Below the pieces are notes generated by a model, which saw only the letters and a list, made by a program, of their open reading frames with translations, had not been told where the DNA came from and did not search any database. Position numbers and translations under genes: made by a program. From UBA493 sp035655435 (GTDB lineage: Archaea > Iainarchaeota > Iainarchaeia > Iainarchaeales > Iainarchaeaceae), in assembly GCA_035655435.1 (NCBI GenBank), contig DASRUN010000031.1, positions 1 through 6,904 of the forward strand: 6,904 nt of DNA, written 5' to 3'. Shown in pieces: positions 1-5,761 of this stretch (its first letter is position 1; every line of letters starts with the position of its first letter).

Positions 1-690
1 TTCCCTCTCAGCTTTTTCTATCCTTTCAAAAGTATCCGTTGTGAACCAGAATCCCTTGTGTTTGTAGGAAAAAAGTTTTCCTTTTTTTGCGAGCGTGGGA
101 AACATTGTTCTTTCAATTAAATTAAATCCTGAAGGCAAAAATTCAAGTGCTTTTTTGTCAATAGCATAAGCTCCCGCGTTCACCAAATTGCTCGGCGCAT
201 CTTCTTGTTTTGGTTTCTCCACAAACTCAACAATTTTGTTTCCGCTCAATTTGGCAACTCCGTAGCTTGAAACATCATCAACTTTTGAAAGCGTGAGCGT
301 TGCCATTGCTTTGTTTGCAAAATGTGCTTTTGCCAGCTCCGTCAAATCATAGTTTGCAATATTATCTCCGTTGAGCATGAAAAAATTCTTTTGAAGTTTT
401 GATTCCGCAGCTTTCAATGCGCCTCCTGTTCCAAGAGGTTCATTTTCAATCGCATACAAAATCTTTACGCCGAATTTTTTTCCGTTCCCGAAATGCTCCT
501 CAATTTTTTCGTGCAAATACCCAACCGAAAGAATGATTTCCTCAACCCCGTGCTTTTTCAACAATTCCACGGAGTACTCAAGAATCGGTTTTCCCTTCAC
601 TTTCACAAGCGGTTTTGGAATCTTTTCAGTAAGGGGTTTAAGTCGTTCTCCCTTTCCCCCGGCCAGTACAAAAGCCTGTTTTATTTGCAT
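1..690 (-). CDS. NDP-sugar pyrophosphorylase (nucleotidyltransferase), 3' end cut by window edge
   Basis: Reverse-strand reading is open from the ATG at 690 to base 1 (230 codons, no stop), so only a short C-terminal tail is missing; short-form enzymes of this family are about 235-250 residues. It should condense a sugar-1-phosphate with an NTP to give an NDP-sugar and pyrophosphate in the cytoplasm. Visible motifs: the nucleotide-binding loop LAGGKGERL (residues 9-17), the PKPL lysine (Lys26), LGTGGAL (86-92), the metal-binding Asp109 in NGDN, EKP (158-160) and NAG (171-173). Near the end it has FWFTTDT (214-220), closer to the FW..MDT of glucose-1-phosphate cytidylyltransferases than to the usual W.DIGT. 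An in-frame ATG at 696 is also possible; 690 is preferred because it fits the TATA spacing and family N-terminus. No ribosome binding site is visible, consistent with a leaderless mRNA. Sugar and base specificity cannot be read. Family is sure, substrate unknown. Confidence 0.92.
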   Translation of the reverse strand, partial: MQIKQAFVLAGGKGERLKPLTEKIPKPLVKVKGKPILEYSVELLKKHGVEEIILSVGYLHEKIEEHFGNGKKFGVKILYAIENEPLGTGGALKAAESKLQKNFFMLNGDNIANYDLTELAKAHFANKAMATLTLSKVDDVSSYGVAKLSGNKIVEFVEKPKQEDAPSNLVNAGAYAIDKKALEFLPSGFNLIERTMFPTLAKKGKLFSYKHKGFWFTTDTFERIEKAERE

Positions 691-712
691 GAGCATAATT
701 AGTATTATTTTA

Positions 713-722
713 CTTTTTATAA
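713..722 (-). promoter_or_regulatory. Archaeal TATA box for the pyrophosphorylase gene
   Basis: On the minus strand this reads TTATAAAAAG, directly after the TAA stop of the DUF2283-like gene (723-725). Its centre is about 28 bp upstream of the ATG at 690, the spacing expected between an archaeal TATA box and transcription start. The mRNA would therefore begin at or within a few bases of the start codon. The pyrophosphorylase probably has its own promoter rather than depending on the two small genes upstream. Confidence 0.55.
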
Positions 723-1085
723 TTAGGCTGAAATTGGGGATTGGTAGTTGAAAGCCTTGACCGTGAGCGTGTCCTCTATAGGGTGCATTTTTTTATCTTC
801 AAAATAAAGGGTAAAGTTAATGTAAACAATTCCGGATTTTTCCTTTATGTTTAGTTTGCAATTGTCTATCAGTGCAAGAGTTTTTTTTGTGACTTTTGAG
901 TTTGTGAGATTGGTAAGCAATTCTGATGCACTGTTCAGAAACAAGTTTACAAGGGTTCCGTTTTTGTCGTAAGAGAGTTCTAAGTCGCCCCATTCAATTC
1001 CATAAGTTCCTCTTTTGCTCTGGCTATAAATAAGCAAATTGTCGTATTCTTTGTCGTAGCTTACTTTGAATCTATTTGTTGACAT
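723..1085 (-). CDS. DUF2283-like small protein, candidate antitoxin
   Basis: A 120-residue protein when started at the ATG at 1085; the frame stays open to another start at 1115 (130 residues). The 1085 start is preferred because an AAGGT stretch lies about nine bases before it and the family core begins soon after. Residues 9-57 resemble DUF2283: an SYDKEYDNLLIY strand, then a short turn, ELSYDKNGTLV and an NSASELL end, matching the family pattern YD.E.D.L.I ... YD..G.LV .... NAS. About 60 residues follow that the compact DUF2283 domain does not explain. No signal peptide or membrane segment is seen. Its start overlaps the end of the upstream gene by 14 bp, implying co-translation. DUF2283 proteins are small, of unknown biochemistry, and often sit next to DUF4258-type genes; an antitoxin role here is inference from size, order and overlap. 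Coding status is likely, function is not established. Confidence 0.65.
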   Translation of the reverse strand: MSTNRFKVSYDKEYDNLLIYSQSKRGTYGIEWGDLELSYDKNGTLVNLFLNSASELLTNLTNSKVTKKTLALIDNCKLNIKEKSGIVYINFTLYFEDKKMHPIEDTLTVKAFNYQSPISA

Positions 1086-1509
1086 ATTTTTCAAACCTTT
1101 TTTGTGATTTATCATGTATTTTATGTACTGTAACTACTCTGATCTTCTTTTCATTATCCCTAATATCTATGACATACTTATGGTATATATGCTTAGTGTG
1201 CAAAAAATATAATGCATATTTATTCGCATCTTTGATGACGCATTGTTTCAACTTATCAAACTTGAGGTTCTTTAAATCCTCCAAATTTTGCAATATGTCG
1301 TTCTCGTTAATTTGCTCTGAAATCATTCTGAAATGAGTAACATGGAGCCTTAGGTCAATTTCATAATTCATGCATTTCGAAATTCTGGCCCTCAATTTAT
1401 CCATCATTATACTGGCTCTAAACCCTAATTTAATGGTTTTTTCAGCCTTTAATGTGCTGTTTGCACCAATTTGCTTTAAAACCGTGACGGACAAGTCTTT
1501 TTGTATCAA
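1072..1509 (-). CDS. Small DUF4258/RelE-like protein, candidate toxin
   Basis: The longest reading is 145 residues from a TTG at 1509; an in-frame TAA lies at 1519-1521, so no earlier start is possible. ATG alternatives are at 1407, 1404 and 1371. The TTG start has a TATA-like box about 27 bp upstream but no ribosome binding site; the ATG at 1407 gives a 111-residue protein closer to family size. From about residue 50 the pattern LRLHVTHFRMISEQINENDI resembles the DUF4258 opening H..H..RM..R.I...D, with Gln replacing the usual second Arg. The C-terminal VIDIRDNEKKIRVVTVHKI (113-131) resembles the last strands of DUF4258 and RelE-like ribonuclease folds. It is basic and soluble. It precedes and overlaps the DUF2283-like gene. 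A toxin role is inferred from fold likeness and pairing; no catalytic residue can be named. It could instead be an accessory gene without toxicity. Confidence 0.55.
   Translation of the reverse strand: MIQKDLSVTVLKQIGANSTLKAEKTIKLGFRASIMMDKLRARISKCMNYEIDLRLHVTHFRMISEQINENDILQNLEDLKNLKFDKLKQCVIKDANKYALYFLHTKHIYHKYVIDIRDNEKKIRVVTVHKIHDKSQKRFEKYVNK
1474..1481 (+). promoter_or_regulatory. Candidate TATA box for the dehydrogenase operon
   Basis: CTTTAAAA on the plus strand is a fair archaeal TATA match. Transcription would start near 1504, giving a leader of about 35 bases that carries AGGT at 1527-1530, eight bases before the ATG at 1539. The box lies inside the N-terminal part of the opposite-strand small gene if that gene begins at its TTG. 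A weaker TTATTTTA at 1514-1521 is too close to the ATG to serve. Confidence 0.3.
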
Positions 1510-1532
1510 TTTCTTATTTTACAGACAGGTTT

Positions 1533-1541
1533 GTTTTAATG
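1533..1541 (-). promoter_or_regulatory. Candidate TATA box for the small-gene pair
   Basis: Read on the minus strand this is CATTAAAAC, centred about 28 bp upstream of the TTG at 1509. It overlaps the start codon of the divergent dehydrogenase gene (1539-1541). If real, the small pair is transcribed without a leader from its TTG. The same CATTAAAA core appears upstream of the gene at the right edge of the window. Confidence 0.3.
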
Positions 1542-2825
1542 AAAATAGCAGTGATAGGAACAGGTTATGTGGGGTTAGTGGCGGGAGCATGCCTAGCAGA
1601 TTTAGGGAACGAAGTAATCTGCGTTGACATTAACCCTGAAAAAATCAAACAACTCGAAAGCGGAAAAATTCCAATCTACGAACCAGGCCTCGAGGAATTA
1701 GTGAAAAAAAATCTTTCAAAAAAAAGAATTTCTTTCTCCATTGATTCCGCAAAAGCAATTAAGGAATCAAAAATAATTTTCATTGCTGTAGGAACACCGC
1801 AAGGAGATGACGGCACAGCGGAATTGAAATACGTTTATTCAGTTGCCGAAACAATAGGAAAAAACGCAAACGAAAAAAAAATTGTTGTTGACAAAAGCAC
1901 CGTTCCAATAGGAACTTCACGCAAAGTAAAAGAGATTATAATGAAAACATCAAAATTTCCAATAGAAGTTGTTTCGAATCCAGAATTTTTGAGAGAAGGA
2001 AGCGCGGTCAAGGATTTTTTACAACCTGATAGAGTTGTAATCGGCGCGGACAATAAAGACGCGGCAAAAACAATTGAATCGCTTTACAAACCGCTCGAAT
2101 GTGAAATCCTCATTACAAGTCCTGAAAGCGCGGAAATGATAAAATACGCATCAAACGCTTTCCTCGCAACAAAAATTTCATTCATAAACGAAATCGCAAA
2201 CCTCTGCGAAAAAACAAATGCAGATGTAATGGAAGTTGCAAAAGGAATGGGCCTTGATCCAAGAATAGGGCAACATTTTTTGCACGCCGGTTCAGGTTAT
2301 GGGGGCTCTTGCTTCCCAAAAGATGTTCAAGCGCTAAGGAAAATCGGTTCCGATAATGGAGTTGAAATGAAAATTATTTCACAAACCGAATCCGTGAACA
2401 AAAAACAAAAAACCGTTGCGATTGAAAAACTCAAAAAAGAATTCTCTTCTTTACGCGGAAAAAAAATAGTTGTTCTCGGCCTTGCGTTCAAACCAAACAC
2501 GGATGATATGCGCGAAGCAAGCTCTATAGAAGTAATAAATGCGCTGAAAAAAGAAGGCGCCGAAGTTGTTGCTGTTGACCCCGTTGCAAACGAAAATGCG
2601 AAAAAAATCTTAACAGGAATAAAATTCGAAATCTCTCCGTATATCGCTGCAAAAAAAGCAGACGCTATTATTCTGATGACTGAGTGGAATGAATTTTTGG
2701 AAATTGATTTTGAAAAAATCGGAAAAGAAATGAATTCCAAAATAATTGTTGATGGAAGAAATGTTCTCAACCGCGAACAATTAAAATCACTTGGGTTCAG
2801 TGTTTTTGGAGTGGGCACAAAATGA
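1539..2825 (+). CDS. ugd: UDP-glucose / nucleotide-sugar 6-dehydrogenase
   Basis: A 428-residue full-length member of the UDP-glucose/GDP-mannose dehydrogenase family. These enzymes oxidise the C6 alcohol of an NDP-sugar to a carboxylate with two NAD+; the usual product is UDP-glucuronate for surface glycans. The N-terminal Rossmann domain starts with IGTGYVGL (6-13) and Asp30 at the end of the second strand binds the NAD ribose. Further family motifs are VGTP (84-87), STVPIGT (120-126), NPEFLREG (147-154), the central-domain Lys202 and Asn206, and the active-site loop GYGGSCFPKD with the nucleophile Cys258 and Asp262. The C-terminal UDP-binding domain has GLAFKPNTDDMREA (314-327) and Asp347. 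All expected catalytic residues are present. The start follows AGGT (1527-1530). It ends in a four-base ATGA overlap with the next gene, so the two are one operon. The family is certain; UDP-glucose is the likeliest substrate but UDP-HexNAc or GDP-mannose cannot be excluded. Confidence 0.95.
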   Translation: MKIAVIGTGYVGLVAGACLADLGNEVICVDINPEKIKQLESGKIPIYEPGLEELVKKNLSKKRISFSIDSAKAIKESKIIFIAVGTPQGDDGTAELKYVYSVAETIGKNANEKKIVVDKSTVPIGTSRKVKEIIMKTSKFPIEVVSNPEFLREGSAVKDFLQPDRVVIGADNKDAAKTIESLYKPLECEILITSPESAEMIKYASNAFLATKISFINEIANLCEKTNADVMEVAKGMGLDPRIGQHFLHAGSGYGGSCFPKDVQALRKIGSDNGVEMKIISQTESVNKKQKTVAIEKLKKEFSSLRGKKIVVLGLAFKPNTDDMREASSIEVINALKKEGAEVVAVDPVANENAKKILTGIKFEISPYIAAKKADAIILMTEWNEFLEIDFEKIGKEMNSKIIVDGRNVLNREQLKSLGFSVFGVGTK

Positions 2826-3568
2826 AAGCACTAATACTCGCTGCAGGCTATGCCACAAGGCTCTGGCCACTTACAAAAAACAAGCCAAAGCCATTGCTTG
2901 AAGTAAAGGACAAACCGATTATAGATCACATTATTGGGCATTTCAAGGAAATTCCTGAAATTACAGAAGTTTTTGTTGTCACAAACGAAAAATTCTCTCT
3001 CGCATTCGAACAATGGGCCGAATCAGTGAATTTTGGAATTCCAATAAAAATAATCAACGATATGACAACAAGCAATGAAGATAGGTTGGGTGCTGTGGGG
3101 GACATGAAATATGTAATTGATGAGGTAAAACTCGATGACGACCTATTGGTTATTGCCGGAGACAACCTTTTTGAGTACAAGTTAAGCGATTTTTACGCTT
3201 ATTTTAAGAAAAAAAAATCCTCAATTGTTGCATGCAAGGACATGGTTTCTTTGGATGAAGTAAAAGAAAAATTTGGGGTTGTTGAATTGAATAATTCAAA
3301 CAAAATCACGGGCTTTGAGGAAAAACCATTAAATCCAAAAAGTGCTGTTGCCGCAACCGCGTGTTATATTTTTGCAAAAGAAGATGTTAGGTCAATAAAA
3401 AATTACATTGAAGCGGGCAACAAACCCGACAATGCGGGAGATTTCATAAAATGGCTTTCAAACCACAAACCGGTTTTCGCATTTGTTTTCACGGAAAAAT
3501 GGTTTGACATAGGTTCTTTTGAAAGCCTTGGAAAGGCGAGGGAAGAATTTGACGATAAGCCTTTGTGA
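2822..3568 (+). CDS. Sugar-1-phosphate nucleotidyltransferase (second copy)
   Basis: A complete 248-residue nucleotidyltransferase. Motifs in order: LILAAGYATRLWPLT (4-18), the PKPLLEV lysine (Lys23), DRLGAVGDM (87-95), the metal-binding Asp114 in AGDN, EEKP (166-169), a NAGDF motif (204-208) and the C-terminal WFDIGS (227-232) with Asp229. The DRLGAVGD signature differs from the LGTGGAL loop in the pyrophosphorylase at the left edge, so the two are paralogous subfamilies rather than a recent duplicate, and may differ in substrate. The start is translationally coupled to the dehydrogenase through ATGA, and a GGAGTG ribosome binding site lies at 2808-2813, eight bases before the ATG. The pairing suggests that it makes the NDP-sugar the dehydrogenase then oxidises, perhaps UDP-glucose; this is inference. 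An A9 run at 3209-3217 falls in a lysine stretch with the frame intact. Confidence 0.92.
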   Translation: MKALILAAGYATRLWPLTKNKPKPLLEVKDKPIIDHIIGHFKEIPEITEVFVVTNEKFSLAFEQWAESVNFGIPIKIINDMTTSNEDRLGAVGDMKYVIDEVKLDDDLLVIAGDNLFEYKLSDFYAYFKKKKSSIVACKDMVSLDEVKEKFGVVELNNSNKITGFEEKPLNPKSAVAATACYIFAKEDVRSIKNYIEAGNKPDNAGDFIKWLSNHKPVFAFVFTEKWFDIGSFESLGKAREEFDDKPL

Positions 3569-3680
3569 TAATAGGCTATGCAGTTAGTTGTTCTTTTGAA
3601 CATTGAAAAATTAGGCTATTGCTAGTCGCGAAAGTTTTCCTGCATTTACGACAGTCAGCATATCGCTTTTTTGGTTTGCT
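3569..3680. other. Convergent intergenic spacer without a gene
   Basis: This 112-bp gap lies between two convergent operons. I see no credible reading frame or RNA gene in it. It contains TAGGCTAT twice (3572-3579 and 3612-3619) and a weak five-base stem with a TTTT loop at 3589-3602. Neither is strong enough to assign a function. Confidence 0.6.
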
Positions 3681-3702
3681 TTAAATAAATGTTTCTTTTT
3701 TT
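3667..3702 (+). terminator. Possible oligo-T terminator for the dehydrogenase operon
   Basis: Two plus-strand T-runs, T6 at 3667-3672 and T7 at 3696-3702, lie 100-130 bases after the stop of the nucleotidyltransferase. Archaeal RNA polymerase often stops at T-rich tracts without a hairpin. The second run lies inside the 3' end of the convergent methyltransferase gene, so part of it may simply reflect codons. Confidence 0.25.
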
Positions 3703-4964
3703 GAATCTATAACCTTTACCTCTGGAAGTGGGACAATAAATTTGCCCCCTGATTTCAAAAAGGCACGTTCTCTCTGCAAGAATTCGTTTAAGAAATGCCA
3801 TGGTAGAACAAGAAAATAATCCGGTTTTTGTTTTCTGGCCTCCTCTTCTGAAACAATCGGGATTAGCGTTCCTACTGTCATTTTGCCCCATTTGGATTGG
3901 TTTCGTTCGGCTGCTCTTGCAATGAGTGTGCTGTCCAACCCGTAATATTGCAGCAAGACGTTTCCCTTTGTGGAGGCGCCGTACACAAAAACTTTCTTTT
4001 TGTTTTTGACTTCTTTTTTTATGAATGCAACTGTTTTGGTTTTAAGGTGGCGAATGCGATTTGCAAATGAATTGTAAACTTCGCGCTTTTCAAGTCCGAT
4101 TTTCTTTTCATTTTTGCGCATAGCTGAAACGTTTTTTTCAGAGTTTCCTTTGGTAAACTTTGCTGCGCTCTTTTCATGTGCAATGTACACCCTGAAGCTG
4201 CCTCCATTCACATCATTCGTTTCCACATCAATGACAACTAATTTATGACGCGACAAAAGATTTTCAAGTGAAGAAAGCGAATAATATTCGAGGTGCTCAT
4301 GGCAAATGTTATCAAAGGCGTTCTTGTTGATCATGGAGGGGAGGTAACTCATTTGTATAATCCAAACCCCGTTTTTGTCCAGGATCTTTGCAATATCCGC
4401 AACAAAAATATTTGGATTATCCAGGTCATAAAACATTGCAATGCTCGTAATGATTTTGGCCGGAGTTGAACCAAATTCTTTTTGGAATGATTCGGCATTG
4501 AAAAAATCATTTATAATTTTAGTGGTTCCCTTGCTGGCCAGCGGAATTAGGTTGACTGCCGGATCAAAACCCACCGACCGCAAGTTTTTTTTACCATAAG
4601 ATCGAAGCAGTGTTCCATCGTTACATCCAATGTCCAGTACAATGTCATTCTCCTTTAATTTCACAAAACTCTGAGCCTTTTTTGATATGTCCGCTAATGC
4701 GTCCTGCATGCTTTTATTTATCCCTGATTGATACCAATACTGTCTGTACATTGCGTTGGCTGTAATTGTGTGTTTCAATTGCAATAGTCCACAGCCTCCT
4801 TTAGATTGGTCACATAAAACAAGCTCAAGTGGCGCTCGTATCCCTTGTTTTTCCTTGTCGGTTATGAAATCAGTAAAAAATTGTTCGCCTAATGAGAGGA
4901 TCGGGAGAATATGCTTGTTGCTGCAAACCCGGCACATTTCAATTTTCTTTACATTTGGGTCCAT
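3681..4964 (-). CDS. Zinc-binding SAM-dependent sugar C-methyltransferase
   Basis: A 427-residue protein from the ATG at 4964; the frame also opens at an ATG at 5003 (440 residues, used for numbering here). The domain order matches NovU/TylCIII-type C-methyltransferases: N-terminal zinc module (Cys24, Cys27, Cys64, Cys71), a class I SAM fold with VLDIGCNDGTLL (122-133), and a C-terminal domain with VFVYGASTKGNVLL (338-351). The ICHEHLEYYS block (233-242) holds the His/Glu pair expected of the active site, and NGGSFRVY (266-273) is also typical. Such enzymes transfer a methyl group from SAM to carbon 3 of an NDP-4-keto sugar, making branched-chain deoxy sugars. The start at 4964 is favoured by an AGTGAT site and by its nearness to the Cys motif. 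It is last in a three-gene operon with the GT2 and SDR genes, which could supply or use a keto sugar. The second Cys pair has an unusually wide gap. Substrate is inferred. Confidence 0.88.
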   Translation of the reverse strand: MDPNVKKIEMCRVCSNKHILPILSLGEQFFTDFITDKEKQGIRAPLELVLCDQSKGGCGLLQLKHTITANAMYRQYWYQSGINKSMQDALADISKKAQSFVKLKENDIVLDIGCNDGTLLRSYGKKNLRSVGFDPAVNLIPLASKGTTKIINDFFNAESFQKEFGSTPAKIITSIAMFYDLDNPNIFVADIAKILDKNGVWIIQMSYLPSMINKNAFDNICHEHLEYYSLSSLENLLSRHKLVVIDVETNDVNGGSFRVYIAHEKSAAKFTKGNSEKNVSAMRKNEKKIGLEKREVYNSFANRIRHLKTKTVAFIKKEVKNKKKVFVYGASTKGNVLLQYYGLDSTLIARAAERNQSKWGKMTVGTLIPIVSEEEARKQKPDYFLVLPWHFLNEFLQRERAFLKSGGKFIVPLPEVKVIDSKKETFI

Positions 4965-4968
4965 GAAA

Positions 4969-4974
4969 ATCACT
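4969..4974 (-). promoter_or_regulatory. Ribosome binding site deciding the methyltransferase start
   Basis: The minus strand reads AGTGAT four bases before the ATG at 4964, close to the AGGTGAT five bases before the GTG at the right edge of the window. The ATG at 5003 has only GAGG one base away, too close to work. This supports the shorter protein. Confidence 0.4.
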
Positions 4975-5027
4975 GGTTTTCCAATATTGGGAATATACAA
5001 CATGCCTCTTCGGAAATAATTAAATAG

Positions 5028-5753
5028 TCAATTGGCGCGGCGTGTCCACAAAAAAGCCGTTGACTTCACCAAAAATTTTCCTGCCTGCTTCCATACCCGG
5101 GTTTTCGATACTCCAAAATCGCGTGGCAAGAGCGAGACTCCAAGTTCCTTTATCTTGTAGCCTTTATAATGTGCTTCCACAAGCATCTCAACGAGAAAAA
5201 AATTTTCGTTGTCTTTAGGATTGATGCTTTTCCACACTTCTTTTTTTAGCAGGCGAAAGTTCATGGAAAAATCTTTCAGCGGCACACCGCTGACCAAACT
5301 TATGTATGTGTTCCCATATTCGCTGATTTTGCTGCGGAGCAAGTCAATGAAAGAATTTTTTATGTAATGTGAACCAGTTGCATATTTGGAGCCAACAATA
5401 AAGTCGAACCCATTTTCCCGTTCAATGAGGATGCGTTCTAGATCATTGGTCAAGAAAGCCCTGTCGGCATCCATTGAAAGGAGCCACTTTCCCTTTGCAA
5501 TATTATATCCGCACTCCAAGGCTTTTCCTATGCCTTCTTTTGGCCGGTCTTTGATGAGAACAAGGTTGGTAAAGCGGGACTGTATCCGTTCTACTTCCTG
5601 TGCTGTTTTATCTGGGGAGGAATCATCAATCACAATTATTTCAAAAGATTTTTTTTTTGGATTTTTTTTTGAAAAAAAAGACTCCAATTCTAAAATAACG
5701 TGTTCTATATTTTCACGTTCATTGTAAGTTGGCAAAATAATAGATAGTTCCAT
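5028..5753 (-). CDS. Family 2 glycosyltransferase, dolichol-phosphate-mannose-synthase-like
   Basis: A 241-residue protein from the ATG at 5753; the frame is open to 5837, but that extension would overlap the upstream gene and the conserved N-terminus begins at MELSIILPTYNE. An AGGG overlapping the upstream TAG lies a few bases before the ATG. GT-A motifs: ILPTYNERENI (6-16), IDDSSPD (42-48), and the metal-binding MDAD (94-97). GSKYATGSHY (121-130) and the VEMLVEAHYKGYKI...RDFGVSK block (188-217) follow the DPM1/GT2 pattern. There is no C-terminal membrane segment, so it is probably soluble or peripheral at the inner membrane face. Such enzymes move a sugar from an NDP-sugar to a polyprenyl phosphate or a growing glycan. 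It lies 8 bp after the SDR gene and 24-63 bp before the methyltransferase start, all on one strand. Residues 25-37 are encoded by dense homopolymer runs. Family sure; donor and acceptor unknown. Confidence 0.9.
   Translation of the reverse strand: MELSIILPTYNERENIEHVILELESFFSKKNPKKKSFEIIVIDDSSPDKTAQEVERIQSRFTNLVLIKDRPKEGIGKALECGYNIAKGKWLLSMDADRAFLTNDLERILIERENGFDFIVGSKYATGSHYIKNSFIDLLRSKISEYGNTYISLVSGVPLKDFSMNFRLLKKEVWKSINPKDNENFFLVEMLVEAHYKGYKIKELGVSLLPRDFGVSKTRVWKQAGKFLVKSTAFLWTRRAN
5649..5679. repeat. Cluster of three homopolymer runs inside the glycosyltransferase gene
   Basis: Plus strand: T10 (5649-5658), T9 (5662-5670) and A8 (5672-5679), separated by only one to three bases. On the coding strand they give T8, A9 and A10, encoding the FFSKKNPKKKS segment. 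The reading frame is intact as given. Confidence 0.85.
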
Positions 5754-5761
5754 GCGGATCC

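Noticed and set aside
1076..1336. Plus-strand frame of 86 codons opposite the small genes
   Set aside because: It lies fully opposite two better-supported minus-strand genes, is Phe/Leu/Ser/Cys-rich as expected from the complement of Lys/Asn-rich coding, and has no ribosome binding site.
1370..1627. Plus-strand frame overlapping the start of the dehydrogenase
   Set aside because: It runs out of frame into the clearly coding dehydrogenase and has no family resemblance.
2327..2818. 163-codon minus-strand frame inside the dehydrogenase gene
   Set aside because: The Ser/Phe/Ile-rich translation is the antisense shadow of the dehydrogenase, which has all its catalytic motifs.
3589..3602. Small hairpin with a TTTT loop as a possible terminator
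   Set aside because: The stem is only five base pairs and no T-tract follows on either strand.
3572..3619. Repeat of TAGGCTAT 40 bp apart in the convergent spacer
   Set aside because: Only two eight-base copies with diverging flanks; too short and too few for a repeat array or attachment site.
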